Assembly: GCA_900544365.1 (NCBI GenBank)
Contig: UQVF01000026.1
Span: 1 to 22,781 of the forward strand
DNA: 22,781 nt
Direction: 5' to 3'
Origin: an uncultured Veillonella sp.
Lineage (GTDB): Bacteria > Bacillota > Negativicutes > Veillonellales > Veillonellaceae
Below, in pieces: positions 14,370-21,005 of the stretch. The stretch's first letter is position 1. Each line of letters starts with the position of its first letter. Below the pieces are notes generated by a model, which saw only the letters and a list, made by a program, of their open reading frames with translations, made no database searches and was not told the DNA's origin. A program made the translations under genes and the position numbers.

Positions 14370-14642
14370 ATGATCGTTCATATCGTTAGTTGTAATTTAA
14401 GAAATGCTAATGCAGTACTTGTAAGTTCCAATGATTTTGATGTCTACACGATTCTTGTTAATAACTCTTTATCTGAAGCAAGACAAAAAAAAGAGGTCCT
14501 CCATGAACTGAGACATATCATTCAGGGTGACCTCTTTTCTCATATCAATGTGCAAGATATTGAAATAATAAACCACAACTCCTCATCTGCTTTTGAAGAT
14601 TATCAAGATATAAATTTTTATTGGCATGTCGTAGACTACTAG
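14370..14642 (+). CDS. minimal ImmA/IrrE-like metalloprotease (HExxH)
   Basis: A 90-aa protein with the zinc motif HELRH at 45-49 inside KKEVLHELRHIIQGDLFSH, the core of ImmA/IrrE peptidases that cleave XRE repressors. The family is usually about 120-250 aa and has a further conserved EAN..FAxxLL helix, which is missing here, so either the third ligand comes from an unusual place or activity is lost. The ATG at 14370 was chosen for AAGGAG. Lying between two XRE genes, it probably belongs to a derepression switch. Confidence 0.68.
   Translation: MIVHIVSCNLRNANAVLVSSNDFDVYTILVNNSLSEARQKKEVLHELRHIIQGDLFSHINVQDIEIINHNSSSAFEDYQDINFYWHVVDY
14483..14538 (-). terminator. terminator-like inverted repeat inside the ImmA-like gene
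   Basis: AAAAGAGGTC (14489) and GACCTCTTTT (14529) form a perfect 10-bp stem with a 30-nt loop. On the minus strand it is followed by a run of T, and on the plus strand by TTTT that is part of the stem. The position within a coding frame is unusual. It may stop antisense transcripts. Confidence 0.42.
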
Positions 14643-14657
14643 AGAGAGGCGTTGTAT

Positions 14658-15080
14658 ATGTCTAAAATCGTAACAACTTTCAGTGAACGTCTAAAGGAAA
14701 GTTTAAATTTAAAAAATATTAAGGCTATAGAACTCGCTCAACTATCTGGTATATCTAGAGGAGCTATCAGTTCGTATCTATCGGGTCGTTGGAAGGCAAA
14801 ACAAGATAATATTTATCTGCTTGCAAAAGCATTGAATGTAAATGAGGCATGGCTTATGGGCTATGATGTCCCTATGGAGTCCGTACGTCCACAAAGTAAC
14901 TATACGCACTCTTCTCCACCTCATATCTACTTACGTGAGCCTAATCATATAGAACTGAAGCCAATCACATACTCCCCTCAACAACAAACTCTACTTGCTG
15001 AGACCGCTTCATTTACCGATGAACAATATGATAAGCTATTTGACTATATTAACTTCCTTAAGCTTTCTAAATCTTCTTAA
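14658..15080 (+). CDS. second XRE-family repressor-like protein
   Basis: A 140-aa protein with an N-terminal helix-turn-helix (about 8-65: AIELAQLSGISRGAISSYLS, LAKALNVNEAWLMGYD), a Pro/Ser-rich linker and a C-terminal segment, FTDEQYDKLFDYINFLKLSK, that resembles the tail of the CI-like protein. It has no protease domain. The start at 14658 follows GAGAGG. Two XRE genes with an ImmA-like gene between them form one rightward operon, so both may bind related sites. Confidence 0.75.
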   Translation: MSKIVTTFSERLKESLNLKNIKAIELAQLSGISRGAISSYLSGRWKAKQDNIYLLAKALNVNEAWLMGYDVPMESVRPQSNYTHSSPPHIYLREPNHIELKPITYSPQQQTLLAETASFTDEQYDKLFDYINFLKLSKSS

Positions 15081-15091
15081 ATCTTTATAAA

Positions 15092-15126
15092 AAGAGAAGC
15101 CATGGATCATATCCTTGACTTCTCTT
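15092..15126. terminator. hairpin after the immunity operon
   Basis: An 8-bp stem, AAGAGAAG with CTTCTCTT, 19-nt loop. The plus side lacks a T-run; the minus side has TTTTTAT. It is a weak terminator at best for the rightward operon. The remaining gap to 15185 holds only the next ribosome site. Confidence 0.35.
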
Positions 15127-15185
15127 ATGAGTAGCTTTCAAAATTAGCAGCGTATATTTTATTATTCTATTAGGAGGAACCCATC

Positions 15186-15968
15186 ATGCCGTTTAACACT
15201 CTAATGTATGTATCAACGATTATTAACGTCCTGCTACTTACTGCATTTTTCGTACTAATTCAAAAATTCCCCACCTATCCTAATCGTGTGTTTCGCAAAT
15301 CTACATTGCTTATTATTCAAGTGATTTCTCTTATTATGTTTATATCTATCATGATTGGCATTAACAGCCATAATTTATACTATCATAAATCTATGTATTT
15401 ATTTTATGTTTCAGAGTTTAACGCTGTATATCTAGGTGCTTTTTCCTATGTAAAATTTAAATCTAGATGGAAAACAGGTGTCGTTATTGTGTTAGGCCTT
15501 TTACCAGTAGTTTGTATTCTACCAGTTCTATGGCTCTTGTTCGTCAAATCTAATACTGTGACCACTCCTATAGGTACAGCTGTAGAATCTATACCTACAA
15601 TACCATCAGTACAACCCACTGAACCTACGAGCTCTATAGAGACATCGCAACCATTCTATAAACGATTCTCTTTTAGGTTATTCCGCATCAACCAAATCGG
15701 TATTCTTTATATATTAATTATTATACTAATTGGCTTATCCATACATCAATCGAATCAAATTAATGCTCTTAGAGATGATATCTACTCTGTTAAACATAAT
15801 GTCGCCCCTCTTTATACTACAACAAGTGAGATAAATAAAACTTTAGAAACATTGTCTCGTGATATGGATTCTATTAAAAGTGATATTGAAGACGTAAAGG
15901 ATTCTTCCTCACGGACTTACTCTCCTACCTATATCCCTACTTATTATCCTAAGTATTATACGTATTAA
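15186..15968 (+). CDS. multi-pass membrane protein with C-terminal coiled coil (cargo)
   Basis: A 260-aa protein. Hydrophobic segments lie at about 6-25, 40-59, 72-90 (weaker), 98-119 and 173-190, with a Thr/Pro/Ser-rich loop at 122-155. After the last segment comes a likely coiled coil (INALRDDIYSVKHN to SDIEDVKDSSS) and a Tyr/Pro-rich tail ending YYPKYYTY. The start at 15186 has AGGAGG. I do not recognise the family. As a lysogen-expressed membrane protein beside an abi gene, it may act in superinfection exclusion; this is inference only. Confidence 0.68.
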   Translation: MPFNTLMYVSTIINVLLLTAFFVLIQKFPTYPNRVFRKSTLLIIQVISLIMFISIMIGINSHNLYYHKSMYLFYVSEFNAVYLGAFSYVKFKSRWKTGVVIVLGLLPVVCILPVLWLLFVKSNTVTTPIGTAVESIPTIPSVQPTEPTSSIETSQPFYKRFSFRLFRINQIGILYILIIILIGLSIHQSNQINALRDDIYSVKHNVAPLYTTTSEINKTLETLSRDMDSIKSDIEDVKDSSSRTYSPTYIPTYYPKYYTY

Positions 15969-15997
15969 ATCAATAGCAAAAAGGAGCCACAACACCA

Positions 15998-16030
15998 ATG
16001 TTTGATATAAAAGATACAAATTTTGAATAA
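15998..16030 (+). CDS. 10-residue open frame with strong ribosome site, possibly a gene remnant
   Basis: MFDIKDTNFE follows AAAAAGGAG at normal spacing and ends in TAA, in the gap before the abi RNA. It may be the leftover start of a deleted gene or a leader peptide. The rest of 15969-16067 is AT-rich without other features. Confidence 0.25.
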   Translation: MFDIKDTNFE

Positions 16031-16067
16031 TTTTCAATTTAAATTATATCATATACCATAACTCTTA

Positions 16068-16096
16068 TTGACGGGTATATTTTCCTATAGTATACT
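16068..16096 (+). promoter_or_regulatory. sigma-70 promoter of the abi-associated RNA
   Basis: TTGACG, 17-base spacer, TATACT. A strong match, with the predicted start near 16103. Confidence 0.75.
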
Positions 16097-16102
16097 GTTA
16101 CT

Positions 16103-16172
16103 AGAGAAAACGCACTGACCTTACGAGCGAAGTGCACCACTCGTCAACCTAAGGGTTGGCGAGTTTTTTTTT
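16103..16172 (+). ncRNA. abi-associated small RNA with pseudoknot (abiF-RNA-like)
   Basis: An RNA of about 70 nt lies between a strong promoter and a strong terminator immediately before the Abi_2 gene. Hairpin GCACT/AGTGC (16112/16131) carries in its loop ACGAG (16123-16127), which is complementary to CTCGT (16140-16144) at the foot of the terminator stem, so an H-type pseudoknot can form in competition with the terminator. An abiF RNA motif upstream of such genes has been described from comparative genomics, and type III toxin-antitoxin loci use the same order. Whether this sequence fits that motif model was not tested. Confidence 0.65.
16139..16172 (+). terminator. terminator between abi RNA and abi gene
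   Basis: An 11-bp stem, ACTCGTCAACC with GGTTGGCGAGT, loop TAAG, then nine T. The GGAGG of the abi gene follows at once, so abi mRNA is made only by read-through. Confidence 0.85.
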
Positions 16173-16185
16173 GGAGGTTTTATTT

Positions 16186-17172
16186 ATGGCGAAACCATTT
16201 ACATCCCTTAATTCTTTACTACGTTTAATGCGTAAAAGAAACATTTCAATAAAAAAAGGAGCTGAAGGAAGCAAGGTCAAAAATATTCTCTCAAGAGAAA
16301 ATTACTACTCCGTTATTAATGGTTATAAAGAAATATTTCTCGATCAAGCTATCACTGCTTCTTCTGGTGACGATTATTATATTTCTGGTACAACATTCTT
16401 TCAAATTTATGAAGTATATTGTTTCGATAGAGAACTACGTCACCTACTACTTCGCTATCTATTACAAGCTGAAAAAAATCTTGCTACTAAACTTGCCTAT
16501 CATTTTTCTGATGAAAATAAAGCTGAATTTAGCCACTTAAATATTAATAACTTTTCTAAATCAGATCTGCACACTACAACAAGACTTATATCTATATTAT
16601 CAACAGTTACTCAAAAAAACTCTAAATCACAAGATTCAGGATTTTATCACTACTTAACAAAACATCAATCCTTGCCTTTATGGGTCTTAGTCACTAAGCT
16701 AACTTTTGGTGAATTAACTTATTTTTACAAGTCTATGCTTCCAGTTCTTCAAGAGAAGGTACTTGGAAATATCCTAGATGACTATCATTCAGAGTTTGGC
16801 TTTGAAGTTTCTTTACCAACATCAACATTAATCAATAATTTCAACGACATGCTAGATACATTAGTTTCCTATAGAAATATTTGTGCTCATGGTGATAGGC
16901 TATATAATCATCGTGTTAGAAAGGGAAAACATACTCGGAAACTCTTATTCTTTCACCTAACTACCCCAAAAGGTAGTGAAACATCATTATGGGGTCTCAT
17001 TTTAACATTGCGACTATTTTTACCTTATCATGATTATAAATGTATGATACAAAATATGATAAGTAGCCTAGCTACTCTTTCAAAAGCTATTCCACAACAA
17101 CAATTCAACTCGCTTCTTAATAAAATTGGACTTACACTGCAATGGAAGGATTCACTACTTTCATTAATTTAA
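16186..17172 (+). CDS. Abi_2 family abortive-infection protein (AbiD/AbiF type)
   Basis: A 328-aa protein, the usual family size. The opening LLRLMRKRNISIKKGAEGSK and the NYYSVINGYKEIF segment (39-51) are the hallmark N-terminus of Abi_2 proteins. The C-terminal half is helical and holds SYRNICAHGDRLYN (228-241), an R-N-x3-H motif of HEPN ribonucleases (Arg230, His235). Upon infection such proteins are thought to arrest growth, probably by cutting RNA. ATG 16186 was chosen for GGAGG. The gene is preceded by its own RNA and terminator, suggesting that the RNA restrains expression or binds the toxin. It is probably prophage-borne defence against other phages. Confidence 0.87.
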   Translation: MAKPFTSLNSLLRLMRKRNISIKKGAEGSKVKNILSRENYYSVINGYKEIFLDQAITASSGDDYYISGTTFFQIYEVYCFDRELRHLLLRYLLQAEKNLATKLAYHFSDENKAEFSHLNINNFSKSDLHTTTRLISILSTVTQKNSKSQDSGFYHYLTKHQSLPLWVLVTKLTFGELTYFYKSMLPVLQEKVLGNILDDYHSEFGFEVSLPTSTLINNFNDMLDTLVSYRNICAHGDRLYNHRVRKGKHTRKLLFFHLTTPKGSETSLWGLILTLRLFLPYHDYKCMIQNMISSLATLSKAIPQQQFNSLLNKIGLTLQWKDSLLSLI

Positions 17173-17195
17173 TATCCAAATAGATAGTATCCCTA

Positions 17196-17224
17196 TTGAT
17201 ATATTTTATGGGCCTATATATAAT
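17196..17224 (+). promoter_or_regulatory. consensus-like promoter ahead of the integrase
   Basis: TTGATA, 17-base spacer, TATAAT. A strong match located 23 bases after the abi stop, with transcription from about 17231. Confidence 0.75.
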
Positions 17225-17230
17225 AGAGAC

Positions 17231-17307
17231 AAGATAAGTGCAATCATCCCTCAGGGGACCTGTATGGAAAATAACCTTCTCTATTATATAGAGAGGGTTA
17301 TTTTTTT
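17231..17307 (+). ncRNA. terminated leader RNA of the integrase gene
   Basis: A leader of about 75 nt ends at a strong terminator before the integrase ribosome site. It contains a short nested hairpin around CAGG/CCTG (near 17252-17262). It could be a separate small RNA or an attenuator that keeps integrase off. No known riboswitch signature was recognised. Confidence 0.45.
17270..17307 (+). terminator. strong terminator between abi and integrase
   Basis: A 14-bp stem (17270-17283 with 17289-17302, core CCTTCTCTA with TAGAGAGGG), loop TTATA, then a T-run to 17307. It would stop both the abi transcript and the integrase leader. Confidence 0.85.
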
Positions 17308-17321
17308 ACAGGAGTTATGTT

Positions 17322-18395
17322 ATGGCAATGAAACGTGCAAATGGAACTGGTTCCGTTTATAAGATGAAACATAAGAAGTTACGCAAGCCATATCGTGCTA
17401 TGGTGTATATTGGCCAAGATAGCAATGGCAAAAATATTCGTAAAACAATCGGTACCTTTGCTACACAAAAGGAAGCCTACGATGCCATCGCTAATTATGT
17501 CTACGATCCTATGAAAGTGCATCGTGATACAGTTCCCTTCTATCAATGTTGGGACTGGATGTTACTAGAAAAGCAACGCCAAGGTATAGATATAAAGAAA
17601 GGAAAATTTGAAGCTGTGAAACCTAAACTTTCCAGTATTTGGTCTATGCCTATAAAAGACATTCGATTAATTCACTTACAGAACATCATTGATCAATACA
17701 AACATTTAGGACGTTCTTCCCATGATGCTATTTATAAAGCTATCAATGGTGCTTTCAAAGAAGCTATTAAGAATGATATTATCACAAAGAACTATGCCCT
17801 AGATATTACACTTCCTCCTGCCATTAAATCAAACATACATAAACCATTTACACCAGAGGAGATTACCATATTATGGCAACATACTGATGATATCCTTGTA
17901 CGTGTAATCTTAATCTACATCTATACTGGAATGAGACCTATTGAGCTCTACCAGGTGAAGCTAGAGAATGTTAATCTAAAGGAACAATATCTAATTGGCG
18001 GTTCAAAAACTACTGCTGGTAAGGATCGTATCATCCCTCTAGCTGATTGTATTATGCCATTTATAAAAGAAATTTATAGCAAAGCACATTTCTCACGTTC
18101 AGAAACATTACTACCACCCAAATTAATCCCTACACGCTTATCAAGGCCTATAGAGCGCCTATGTAAATCATTAGGACTCTCTGACCATAAGCCACACGAT
18201 ACACGCCATACGTTCATCACCCTGGCTCGTAATGTCGATATGGATATATTCATTCTAAAATCCATTGTGGGACATACTCATAGTGGAGATGTAACCAGTG
18301 ATGTATATACACATAAGACAAGAAAACAATTTGTAAATGCTGTTAATACACTACCAGTGAAGTTTAGCGAGGAAATGATGAGTATGGTTGAATAA
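17322..18395 (+). CDS. int: tyrosine-type phage integrase
   Basis: A 357-aa site-specific recombinase that inserts and excises the prophage. The N-terminal AP2-like arm-binding domain is GTGSVYKMKHKKLRKPYRA (8-26). A SAM-like core-binding domain (about 68-165) and a catalytic domain follow. Catalytic residues are visible: Arg205 in TGMRPIEL, Lys near 229-234, His292 and Arg295 in HDTRH, His318 in VGHTH, and Tyr329 in SDVYTH. All are intact. The ATG at 17322 follows AGGAG. An attP site usually lies beside int, but none can be identified without the other junction. Confidence 0.95.
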   Translation: MAMKRANGTGSVYKMKHKKLRKPYRAMVYIGQDSNGKNIRKTIGTFATQKEAYDAIANYVYDPMKVHRDTVPFYQCWDWMLLEKQRQGIDIKKGKFEAVKPKLSSIWSMPIKDIRLIHLQNIIDQYKHLGRSSHDAIYKAINGAFKEAIKNDIITKNYALDITLPPAIKSNIHKPFTPEEITILWQHTDDILVRVILIYIYTGMRPIELYQVKLENVNLKEQYLIGGSKTTAGKDRIIPLADCIMPFIKEIYSKAHFSRSETLLPPKLIPTRLSRPIERLCKSLGLSDHKPHDTRHTFITLARNVDMDIFILKSIVGHTHSGDVTSDVYTHKTRKQFVNAVNTLPVKFSEEMMSMVE

Positions 18396-18403
18396 CAAAA
18401 AAT

Positions 18404-18427
18404 GCCACCGCATAATACGGTGGCTTT
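18404..18427 (+). terminator. terminator after integrase
   Basis: A 7-bp stem, GCCACCG with CGGTGGC, 7-nt loop, then TTT and a T-rich tail, 8 bases after the int stop. Confidence 0.65.
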
Positions 18428-18476
18428 CTTCGTGTAGTATGCTATTGTCAGCAGATAGCTTACTGTTTCACTATGT

Positions 18477-18509
18477 GCCTCAAGTTATCTTAAGAGGCTT
18501 TCTTTTTCT
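18477..18509 (+). terminator. second hairpin with T-rich tail
   Basis: GCCTC pairs with GAGGC across a 12-nt loop that includes AAG/CTT, followed by TTTCTTTTTCTT in the plus direction. It overlaps the 3' end of a tiny minus-strand gene. Confidence 0.45.
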
Positions 18510-18606
18510 TAGATGGAACCCAAAAGCGCCAACATGTATAGCCATAATCACTGGCTACCATTCGCTTGCCCCATCGGTTTGTGTATTCTTTACAGAATAT
18601 ATACAT
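18490..18606 (-). CDS. 38-aa basic protein
   Basis: A short frame with a strong site (GGGAGG, 7 bases before ATG 18606). The product MYIFCKEYTNRWGKRMVASD continues with a YGY turn and three Trp and ends in a Lys-rich tail. The composition is not random, and I believe it is a real small gene of phage or host type, but I cannot name the family. It lies in the zone that should contain the prophage junction. Confidence 0.52.
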   Translation of the reverse strand: MYIFCKEYTNRWGKRMVASDYGYTCWRFWVPSKKKKAS

Positions 18607-18627
18607 AAAGGCCTCCCTTCTGGGCTG

Positions 18628-18656
18628 TTGCAAAACCTTTATGTAAATGCTAAAAT
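18628..18656 (+). promoter_or_regulatory. candidate promoter of a small RNA
   Basis: TTGCAA, 17-base spacer, TAAAAT, directed away from the 38-aa gene. Confidence 0.45.
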
Positions 18657-18662
18657 GAATTT

Positions 18663-18767
18663 GGTTATATTTATTTTAGTCTGACACATTTACGTTCAGA
18701 TTTTGGAATCCATTATAGATTCCACTGCACAGCCCCAAGTAATCAGCCACTTGGTGGCTGTTTTTTT
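18663..18767 (+). ncRNA. candidate three-hairpin small RNA
   Basis: From the promoter at 18628 to a terminator, about 105 nt: TCTGA/TCAGA (18680/18696), TGGAATC/GATTCCA (18704/18718) and the terminator stem. CCAAGT (18735) can pair with ACTTGG (18749) as an alternative to the terminator, which gives an attenuator-like switch. No coding frame is seen. Confidence 0.4.
18744..18767 (+). terminator. intrinsic terminator facing the ImmA gene
   Basis: A 7-bp stem, CAGCCAC with GTGGCTG, loop TTG, then seven T. No T-run in the minus direction. Confidence 0.7.
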
Positions 18768-18778
18768 ATTCTAATCAT

Positions 18779-19285
18779 TTATTTCCTCCTATTCTTTTGA
18801 ACTGAAGCCGCCTCTATACTAACTCCATACTGTGTCGATATATCAAATATATCCATATGTTTTATATATTGGAATGGAGCTAGTAATTCTCCAGCAAATG
18901 CATTCGCTTGCCATTCTGGATCCATATATGGTGGAATCGTACCTTCGCTTCTTGTAAGAACTATGTCTTCTTTTTGATGTAATAATATATGACCTAACTC
19001 ATGTGCAATGGTAAGTCTATCTCGACCATAACCTTCACAGGCTCTATTGTATACATCCTCTCGTATTCGTATTATATTTTGTCCTAAGACAGACTCACCA
19101 TGCCTCCTCCCCAATTCAGATTCAGAGGTAACTTCAAACTCTATCCCTAATGAATGAGCCTTATGTTCCAATAGTCTTACGATATCTATAGGCTCATCTA
19201 CTGGAATATCTAATAGTGTTCTTAGATTGCTACAAATAGTTCGAATATTCTTTAATGTTAATGGTTTTACATATAAGCCTGCCAT
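18779..19285 (-). CDS. ImmA/IrrE-family metallopeptidase
   Basis: A 168-aa protein with a full ImmA/IrrE core: HELGH (95-99) and PEWQANAFAGELLAP (123-137), which supplies the third zinc ligand region. Such enzymes cleave a partner XRE repressor when triggered by DNA damage or cell signals. It lies 12 bases downstream of an XRE gene on the same strand, so the two form a regulator-protease pair separate from the main immunity region. The ATG at 19285 has AGGTGAT upstream. The C-terminal helix is short but ends with a basic QKNRRK. Confidence 0.88.
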   Translation of the reverse strand: MAGLYVKPLTLKNIRTICSNLRTLLDIPVDEPIDIVRLLEHKAHSLGIEFEVTSESELGRRHGESVLGQNIIRIREDVYNRACEGYGRDRLTIAHELGHILLHQKEDIVLTRSEGTIPPYMDPEWQANAFAGELLAPFQYIKHMDIFDISTQYGVSIEAASVQKNRRK

Positions 19286-19297
19286 ATATTACATCAC

Positions 19298-19648
19298 CTA
19301 CTCTTCTAAAATTTGGCGGATTTTCTCAAGCTGCTCATCAGTCAACTGTTCAAATTGTCTTGCTAAAGATAAAACCACAGTCTTCTGCGATTGATTTGCT
19401 GTATTTAAATTAATTTCTACATTTTTTCTGATGCTATCTTCTGCTGCAAATAACTTACCTTCCATTAAATCATCTAAGTCATATTCAGCAACAATTGTTC
19501 TTGTCATATTAATAGGAATCGGACGGTTACCATTTTCAATTGATGATAAATAAGCTGATGTAATTTCTAACTTACCAGCCATGTCTTTTAATATTTCATC
19601 ATGATCTATCCTTATTTTCCTTAATAGCTTTCCATACTCCGTAACCAT
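19298..19648 (-). CDS. XRE-family regulator paired with ImmA-like protease
   Basis: A 116-aa protein. The N-terminal helix-turn-helix is clear (LLRKIRIDHDEILKDMAGKL, then ITSAYLSSIENGNRPIP). A C-terminal helical part, LARQFEQLTDEQLEKIRQIL, is probably a dimerisation segment or protease target. The start at 19648 follows GGGAGG. Its promoter at 19715-19743 carries repeated TTGTTAA sites, consistent with self-repression. Confidence 0.85.
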   Translation of the reverse strand: MVTEYGKLLRKIRIDHDEILKDMAGKLEITSAYLSSIENGNRPIPINMTRTIVAEYDLDDLMEGKLFAAEDSIRKNVEINLNTANQSQKTVVLSLARQFEQLTDEQLEKIRQILEE

Positions 19649-19708
19649 ACATATACTTCCTCCCTAGAGCGATATTTATTTTCTCGCTTGCTCACCAAAT
19701 TTACTACG

Positions 19709-19743
19709 TTGTTAATTTTACAATTTTTATTGTTAAATGTCAA
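19709..19743 (-). promoter_or_regulatory. promoter of XRE-ImmA pair with repeated TTGTTAA sites
   Basis: Minus strand: TTGACA, 17-base spacer, TAAAAT (-10 at 19715-19720). On the plus strand TTGTTAA occurs at 19709 and 19730, two helical turns apart and overlapping the -10 and spacer. TTGTTAATTTTACAA is an imperfect inverted repeat. Probable autoregulatory operator. Confidence 0.7.
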
Positions 19744-19770
19744 CTAATCATATTGTATTTTCACTATAAA

Positions 19771-19801
19771 AAAAGAGCACAGCTTGTAGGCTGTGCTTTT
19801 T
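19771..19801. terminator. bidirectional terminator
   Basis: An 8-bp stem, AGCACAGC with GCTGTGCT, loop TTGTAG, with T-runs on both sides. It closes the unknown 298-aa gene and insulates the XRE promoter. The same stem sequence recurs at 20789-20812. Confidence 0.75.
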
Positions 19802-19805
19802 ACGT

Positions 19806-20702
19806 TTAAAATAAGTTTTCCTCTATTGGCTCTTCTGTATGGATGACATCAAGTACTTTTATAATTTTAAATAGGGTACAAATTAAATCATAACCTTTTC
19901 CATATTGCATTTTTACTTCCATTAATACTTTCAGAGAGTCACCTGGCACTAATACAATCTTACCTGTTTTATACCGCTTTAACCAATCATCATCTTCTAT
20001 ATGTGCAGAAATTTTACTTTTTCCTAATCTAAACTCCCACTTAGAGTTTCCCATAAAATCTACCTTGTGTATTTTTAAAATAAAGGTGTTCTGATTAATT
20101 ACTTCATGTTTAGCTAATGAATCCGTAACATCATCATCCACGTGCAACTCTTTAGGAATTGAGATAGTATGTACGCTACCACCTATTTCCGCTTCAAATT
20201 TAACACGATCAGTTGGTCTCATTGTATCCACAGCATCTGTAATCCTTGCCATACTAGTGATAATACTTTCTCTGTCTACTTGAGTATAGCACCCCAATGT
20301 ACTTGTACCTGTATCCTGTGCATATGCATCAATTTCTTTTTCTAATTGATCTAATTGATGAGTTTGTATTGGTTCATTTTGACTAATGGCTTTCAATATA
20401 GCATACTTAGTTTTCACCAAGAATGCTCCTATAATACGTTTAATATCACATTTTTCTAGTCCTTCATCAGGTATAGACTCAATAACAGACCGTAAAAATA
20501 TCTTAATTGAACCTTGTTCAATATTATCTAGTAATACAACTGGCTCTATATCTTTTGCTATACACCCAACTAGTTGTTTATCCGTATACTGTAACCCTTC
20601 TATTAATTTTGCTATCCCCAAAAAGATTTGTTCTGGGTTTGATTCCAACTTTTCATACTCTACAGTAATACAAAATTGATTATCCTTATATCGGTTATCC
20701 AT
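19806..20702 (-). CDS. unrecognised 298-aa protein of the accessory block
   Basis: Start chosen at ATG 20702 (AAAGGTG site); a start 13 codons earlier has none. The N-terminal third contains KLIEGLQYTDKQLVGC and LDNIEQGSIKIFLRSVIESI, then GAFLVKTKYAILKAI (about 30-120), a pattern I have seen in uncharacterised bacterial proteins but cannot name. The C-terminal half is beta-rich (VKFEAEIGG to SDSLKVLMEV type strands). No membrane segment, ATPase or nuclease motif was seen. It lies between two terminators with identical stems, close to an XRE-ImmA pair. Defence or stress roles are only guesses. Confidence 0.72.
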   Translation of the reverse strand: MDNRYKDNQFCITVEYEKLESNPEQIFLGIAKLIEGLQYTDKQLVGCIAKDIEPVVLLDNIEQGSIKIFLRSVIESIPDEGLEKCDIKRIIGAFLVKTKYAILKAISQNEPIQTHQLDQLEKEIDAYAQDTGTSTLGCYTQVDRESIITSMARITDAVDTMRPTDRVKFEAEIGGSVHTISIPKELHVDDDVTDSLAKHEVINQNTFILKIHKVDFMGNSKWEFRLGKSKISAHIEDDDWLKRYKTGKIVLVPGDSLKVLMEVKMQYGKGYDLICTLFKIIKVLDVIHTEEPIEENLF

Positions 20703-20782
20703 AATTACCAACACCTTTCTAGATATAATTTTAGTACTCATAAGCCATTTTGTATAGAGAAATCTAACATGATTCTATAAAA

Positions 20783-20814
20783 TAAAAAAGCACAGCCTTT
20801 TATAGCTGTGCTCT
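20783..20814 (-). terminator. terminator with repeated stem sequence
   Basis: AGCACAGC with GCTGTGCT, 8-nt loop, and a T-run on the minus strand. It is upstream of the 298-aa gene and would block read-through from the yebC side. In the gap 20742-21116 the rest is AT-rich, with TTGTTAATTTAC at 20842 resembling the XRE operator and no gene seen. Confidence 0.6.
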
Positions 20815-21005
20815 TTCATTAATGCTCATTAGTTAAAATTTTTGTTAATTTACTTATCCAGACAGAAATAAGATACTCTAAAATTCTTTGCATCACAAAT
20901 AATCTAATTACTATGAATTATTAAAACAAATCCCTAATAATTAGATGTGTAAATTTAATTATTTTTATATTCATTCTGATTTCTGTAATATTTATCATAT
21001 GAAAA

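Noticed and set aside
18625..18636. CTGTTGCAAAA resembling the inverted-repeat end of IS6-family elements
   Set aside because: Only a short match, no transposase nearby and no partner repeat; it is better explained as the -35 region of a promoter.
18388..18684. A 98-codon plus-strand frame after integrase
   Set aside because: It has no ribosome site, overlaps two terminator hairpins and the better-supported 38-aa minus gene, and its composition looks random.
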